Shown here one piece after another: positions 61,371 to 64,000 of a stretch of 64,000 nt of DNA. Below the pieces are notes generated by a model, which was not told the DNA's origin, searched no databases, and saw only the letters and a list, made by a program, of their open reading frames with translations. Made by a program: the position numbers and the translations under genes. This stretch comes from Gammaproteobacteria bacterium (GTDB taxonomy: Bacteria; Pseudomonadota; Gammaproteobacteria; Pseudomonadales; Azotimanducaceae). The DNA lies in the NCBI GenBank assembly GCA_021773565.1, contig JAJFJZ010000001.1, positions 62,001 to 126,000 of the forward strand, given 5' to 3'. How positions within the stretch are numbered: the first letter of the stretch is position 1; each line of letters opens with the position of its first letter.

Positions 61371-62168
61371 ATGAGTGAACTAATTGAAAGTAGCGCCGGT
61401 GGAATTACCACCCTGACAATGAATCGGCCAGCAGCCAGAAACGCTATGTCTGGAGAGATGATGGAAGGGCTACATGAAGCACTTCCCCGGCTTGCACAGG
61501 ATTCCAGCGTAAGGCTCGTGGTACTAACTGGTGCGGGAAACGCTTTTTGCGCAGGTGGCGACGTAAAAAGTTTTGCTTCATCCGCTCAAAAAGGAGGAGC
61601 ACCCAGCAGCCCGGAAATGCGAGCACAGGGATTACGCACCAGCATGGAGTTAAGCAATTTATTGCACACCATGGCCAAACCTACCCTTGCAGTTATCCCT
61701 GGCCCTGCCGCGGGCGCCGGGCTTTCGCTGGCGCTTGCATGCGACTTGCGCATTGCTGCTGACACGGCAAAACTCACAACCGCTTTTTCAAAGGTGGGCC
61801 TGTCGGGAGATTACGGTGGTTCCTACTTTTTAACCCAACTGGTTGGCACCGCAAAGGCTCGGGAACTCTACTTCACTGCTGACGTAATCCTGGCGCCTGA
61901 AGCCTGCGCATTGGGAATCATAAACAAGGTGGTGCCAGCGGCAGACCTGGAAGCTGAAGCACTGGCCTACGCACAGAAAATAGCCGGTTTACCAACGATC
62001 GCGCTGGGATATATGAAAAAAAATCTGAACATGGCCCTGCACGGCTCGTTAAGCGATGTACTGGATCTGGAAGCACCAAATATGATCCGGTGTTTTTCAA
62101 CCAACGATCATAAAAATGCTGCTGTTGCCTTTGTGAACAAGCAAAAACCGAAATTCGAAGGTAACTGA
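61371..62168 (+). CDS. Enoyl-CoA hydratase/isomerase
   Basis: 265 residues of the crotonase fold. LTGAGNAFCAGGDVKSF and PGPAAGAGLSLALACDLRIA form the CoA oxyanion hole, and KVGLSGDYGGSYFLTQLVG and ADVILAPEACALGIINKV follow. The Asp/Gly at the catalytic loop suits isomerase-like crotonases as well as hydratases. The ribosome site GGGAG is seven bases before ATG 61371. It probably acts in fatty-acid or hydrocarbon oxidation together with the P450 gene ~100 bases downstream on the opposite strand. Confidence 0.93.
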   Translation: MSELIESSAGGITTLTMNRPAARNAMSGEMMEGLHEALPRLAQDSSVRLVVLTGAGNAFCAGGDVKSFASSAQKGGAPSSPEMRAQGLRTSMELSNLLHTMAKPTLAVIPGPAAGAGLSLALACDLRIAADTAKLTTAFSKVGLSGDYGGSYFLTQLVGTAKARELYFTADVILAPEACALGIINKVVPAADLEAEALAYAQKIAGLPTIALGYMKKNLNMALHGSLSDVLDLEAPNMIRCFSTNDHKNAAVAFVNKQKPKFEGN

Positions 62169-62216
62169 GTGGAAACCGAGTGGTAACTGAGTGGTAAACG
62201 AGTGGCAGCTGGGTGA
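62162..62216. repeat. 11-bp tandem repeat spanning the enoyl-CoA hydratase stop
   Basis: Five 11-base units (TAACTGAGTGG, AAACCGAGTGG, TAACTGAGTGG, TAAACGAGTGG, CAGCTGGGTGA) run from inside the last codons of the hydratase gene into the 3' flank. The first includes the TGA stop. An 11-base unit would not preserve frame, so expansion is tolerated only after the stop. Confidence 0.9.
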
Positions 62217-62230
62217 ACCAGCGCAAGGCA

Positions 62231-62263
62231 AAAAAGGGGCGTCTCACACAGACGCCCTTTTTG
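62231..62263 (+). terminator. Intrinsic terminator after enoyl-CoA hydratase
   Basis: GGGGCGTCT (62236-62244) pairs with AGACGCCC (62250-62257) over a short CACAC loop with one bulged G, flanked by A- and T-runs, giving a bidirectional intrinsic terminator for the hydratase gene and the convergent P450 gene. Confidence 0.85.
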
Positions 62264-62275
62264 TTCGTCGCATCG

Positions 62276-63538
62276 TTAAAGCGCGTGCAATTTTACCGGA
62301 AGGCGCAGGTAACCTTTCACAAACGATGAAGCAACACGATCAGGCTCTCCAACCACCTCAACCTTGCTGAAGCGTTTTAGAATTTCTTCCCACACAATGC
62401 GTAACTGCATTTCTGCCAGACGATTGCCCATACATCGATGAATACCGAAACCAAAGGATAGATGCTGGCGCGCTTTGGGCCGGTCGATGAGAAAGGCATT
62501 AGCGTTTTCGATTGCCTGTTCGTCCCGATTTCCGGACACATACCACATTATAACCTTATCACCCGCCTTAATGGTTTTACCGCCCAGCTCAACATCTTCC
62601 ATAGCTATGCGTCGCATATGCGCGAGCGGCGTTTGCCAGCGAATGATTTCGCTTACCATGTTGGGTATCAACTGTGGGTTATTGCGAAGCTTTTCATACT
62701 CATCCGGATTTTCATTCAGCGCCAGAACACCCCCGGAAATTGAGTTTCTGGTAGTATCATTACCGCCCACAATAAGCAAAATCAGGTTACCCAGATACTC
62801 CATTGGCTGCATATTCTTCGTGGACTCACCATGTGCCAGCATCGATATCAGATCGTTGCCGGGTACCTCAGCATTAATGCGCTCATTCCACAGTTTGGTG
62901 AAATAGGTCAGGCATTCCAGCAGAATGGCTTGTCGCTCTTCCTGCGAATCTATTAAGCCCTGACCGACCCCCGCCGTAGCTACATCGGACCAGTGTGTCA
63001 GTTTTGCGCGATCCTCAAAGGGGAAGTCAAACAGGGTTGCCAGCATTTGTGTGGTTAACTCGATGGACACTTTTTCCACCCAGTCAAATTCTTCATTTAA
63101 TGGCAGGGAATCCAGAATAGTACAAACTCGACTGCGTATTATGCTCTCCATCTTGGCCAGATTTTGTGGCGCAACCACCGGCGTAACTACTTTGCGCTGG
63201 TCATCATGTTTAGGAGGATCCATGGCAATAAACATGGGTAACTCAAAATCTTCTTCCTGATCGCCCAGCGTAATACCGCCTTCCGAGGAGAATAGTTCAG
63301 GGTGCGTGTCGACAAATTTAATGTCGTCAAATTTGGTAACGGACCAGTAAGGGCCAAATTCACTGTCTGGACACCAGTGCACAGGATCTTCAGTTCGCAT
63401 GCGTTCAAAGTAGGGCCAAAACGCATTTGCCGTCCAGAATCCGGGCCTGCTAATGTCAAAATCCTTTAAGGGGATAGTGTGCGGTTCAGATAGTTCCTGT
63501 TCACTAACCGGGCGGTTGATATCCAATGCTTCACTCAT
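62276..63538 (-). CDS. Cytochrome P450, CYP153-like (alkane/fatty-acid omega-hydroxylase type)
   Basis: 420 residues. The heme-binding loop HLSFGFGIHRCMGNRLAEMQ (Cys about residue 368), the I-helix LLIVGGNDTTRNSISGGV, EIIRWQTPLAHMRRIAM and the K-helix region are close to the CYP153 consensus, a soluble bacterial family that hydroxylates terminal carbons of alkanes, fatty acids or cycloalkanes. It needs ferredoxin and ferredoxin reductase, which are not in the window. The start ATG 63538 follows GGAGAG. The nearby enoyl-CoA hydratase and acyl-CoA enzymes would process the products. Confidence 0.9.
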   Translation of the reverse strand: MSEALDINRPVSEQELSEPHTIPLKDFDISRPGFWTANAFWPYFERMRTEDPVHWCPDSEFGPYWSVTKFDDIKFVDTHPELFSSEGGITLGDQEEDFELPMFIAMDPPKHDDQRKVVTPVVAPQNLAKMESIIRSRVCTILDSLPLNEEFDWVEKVSIELTTQMLATLFDFPFEDRAKLTHWSDVATAGVGQGLIDSQEERQAILLECLTYFTKLWNERINAEVPGNDLISMLAHGESTKNMQPMEYLGNLILLIVGGNDTTRNSISGGVLALNENPDEYEKLRNNPQLIPNMVSEIIRWQTPLAHMRRIAMEDVELGGKTIKAGDKVIMWYVSGNRDEQAIENANAFLIDRPKARQHLSFGFGIHRCMGNRLAEMQLRIVWEEILKRFSKVEVVGEPDRVASSFVKGYLRLPVKLHAL

Positions 63539-63640
63539 ATTACTCTCCGGGACTATCCCCTAAATCTTGTTCACTAATCCAAGCCAAACATACTACACAA
63601 TACGCACTGATTTTAAAGCGCACCTTGCATGCGATGCTTG

Positions 63641-64000
63641 TTAGTCAATACCCACCACTTTGTGCGTTTGAATGCACAGGCGCCACTGCGGATTAGCCAG
63701 GCAGTACTTAACGGCCTCCCGAGTGTTCGCCGCGAGTTCAGGACCATCCATCGGTTGCAGAAAAAAATGCCTGAACTTCAGGTTAACAAAACGGCCAGGC
63801 ATCGCCAGTGCTTGAGGATACACCAGCTTTAACTCATCCCCGCTGGTTTGCACGAGGCTGGCATTGGCTTTGGGACTAACACACAACCAGTCTATGTCCG
63901 CCGGGGCAGGCTGTGTGCCATTTGTCTCCACAGCTATCTCAATGCCAAGTGAATGGAATGCATCAATCAGGGGTTTATCAAGCTGAAGAAGCGGTTCTCC
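63641..64000 (-). CDS. queE: 7-carboxy-7-deazaguanine synthase QueE, 3' part (5' end outside window)
   Basis: About 119 residues of the C-terminal half of QueE are visible; the gene continues past the window edge. GEPLLQ at the window edge, VETNGTQ, CVSPKANAS and the C-terminal FLQPMDGPE...WRLCIQTHKVVGID are QueE signatures. The radical-SAM CxxxCxxC motif must lie beyond the window. It makes 7-carboxy-7-deazaguanine for queuosine biosynthesis. The small remaining fragment makes the identification strong but incomplete. Confidence 0.9.
   Translation of the reverse strand, partial: GEPLLQLDKPLIDAFHSLGIEIAVETNGTQPAPADIDWLCVSPKANASLVQTSGDELKLVYPQALAMPGRFVNLKFRHFFLQPMDGPELAANTREAVKYCLANPQWRLCIQTHKVVGID

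Overview
The window is a dense, single-replicon stretch of a Gram-negative chromosome of moderate GC content. Fur, FeoAB, PEP carboxylase, QueE, Tat, Sec and lipoprotein signals, a class III PHA synthase, a CYP153-type P450, several acyl-CoA dehydrogenases and small proteobacterial families all point to an aerobic, probably marine, lipid- or alkane-using gammaproteobacterium (Cellvibrionales/Pseudomonadales-like; the genus is not resolvable by reading). No rRNA, tRNA, intact insertion sequence, prophage or CRISPR array was seen.

Layout. 1-1920: end of phaE, phaC and a GNAT acetyltransferase in one overlapping operon. 1936-7213 (minus): a Tat-exported molybdenum hydroxylase (2Fe-2S, Mo and FAD/4Fe-4S subunits) followed by a membrane cytochrome b and a small helical protein of unknown role. 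7327-12273: APH-type kinase, alpha/beta hydrolase, ACAD10/11-type acyl-CoA dehydrogenase and acyl-CoA synthetase. 12375-16973: secreted M28 peptidase, two tandem DsbA/HCCA-isomerase-like proteins and an SDR. A perfect 27-bp inverted repeat (16995-17127) separates this from a periplasmic phosphatase. 18433-23256: small secreted protein, asparaginase-like and Suc/Fer-like proteins, two convergent acyl-CoA dehydrogenases and a DUF6316-like protein. 23393-26491: a 1032-residue multidomain lipoprotein. 26838-30807: CinA-like, TraB/GumN-like, YheT-like and two small secreted proteins.

30816-40357 (minus) is the most distinctive region: ten tightly packed genes for a TlpA thioredoxin, a coiled-coil secreted protein, a large TPR-like protein, two TPR lipoproteins, a small secreted protein, an ExbB/TolQ channel protein, two different ExbD/TolR proteins and an AgmX/PglI-type TonB-like protein. 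It looks like a proton-driven envelope machine, compositionally similar to the myxobacterial Agl/Glt systems. The first ExbD carries Asn at the position of the essential membrane Asp.

40819-50698 combines flavin and iron functions: ApbE (FMN transferase), cysteine synthase, an Ldh2-type dehydrogenase, a dienelactone hydrolase-like protein, Fur, FeoAB, then an outer-membrane porin, an FMN-binding protein with an ApbE target motif and a PepSY-type membrane protein behind a candidate Fur box. This suggests an iron-regulated extracytosolic flavin redox system. 50733-64000: MerR-TPR fusion regulator, DUF6491-like protein, M32 carboxypeptidase, serine hydrolase, ppc, a YtrA-type GntR/ABC operon, hexose-6-phosphate mutarotase, enoyl-CoA hydratase, CYP153 and the 3' part of queE.

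A recurring oddity is in-frame 18-bp (six-residue) tandem repeats inside three unrelated genes, plus an 11-bp repeat after the enoyl-CoA hydratase stop. This suggests a genome prone to short tandem duplication.
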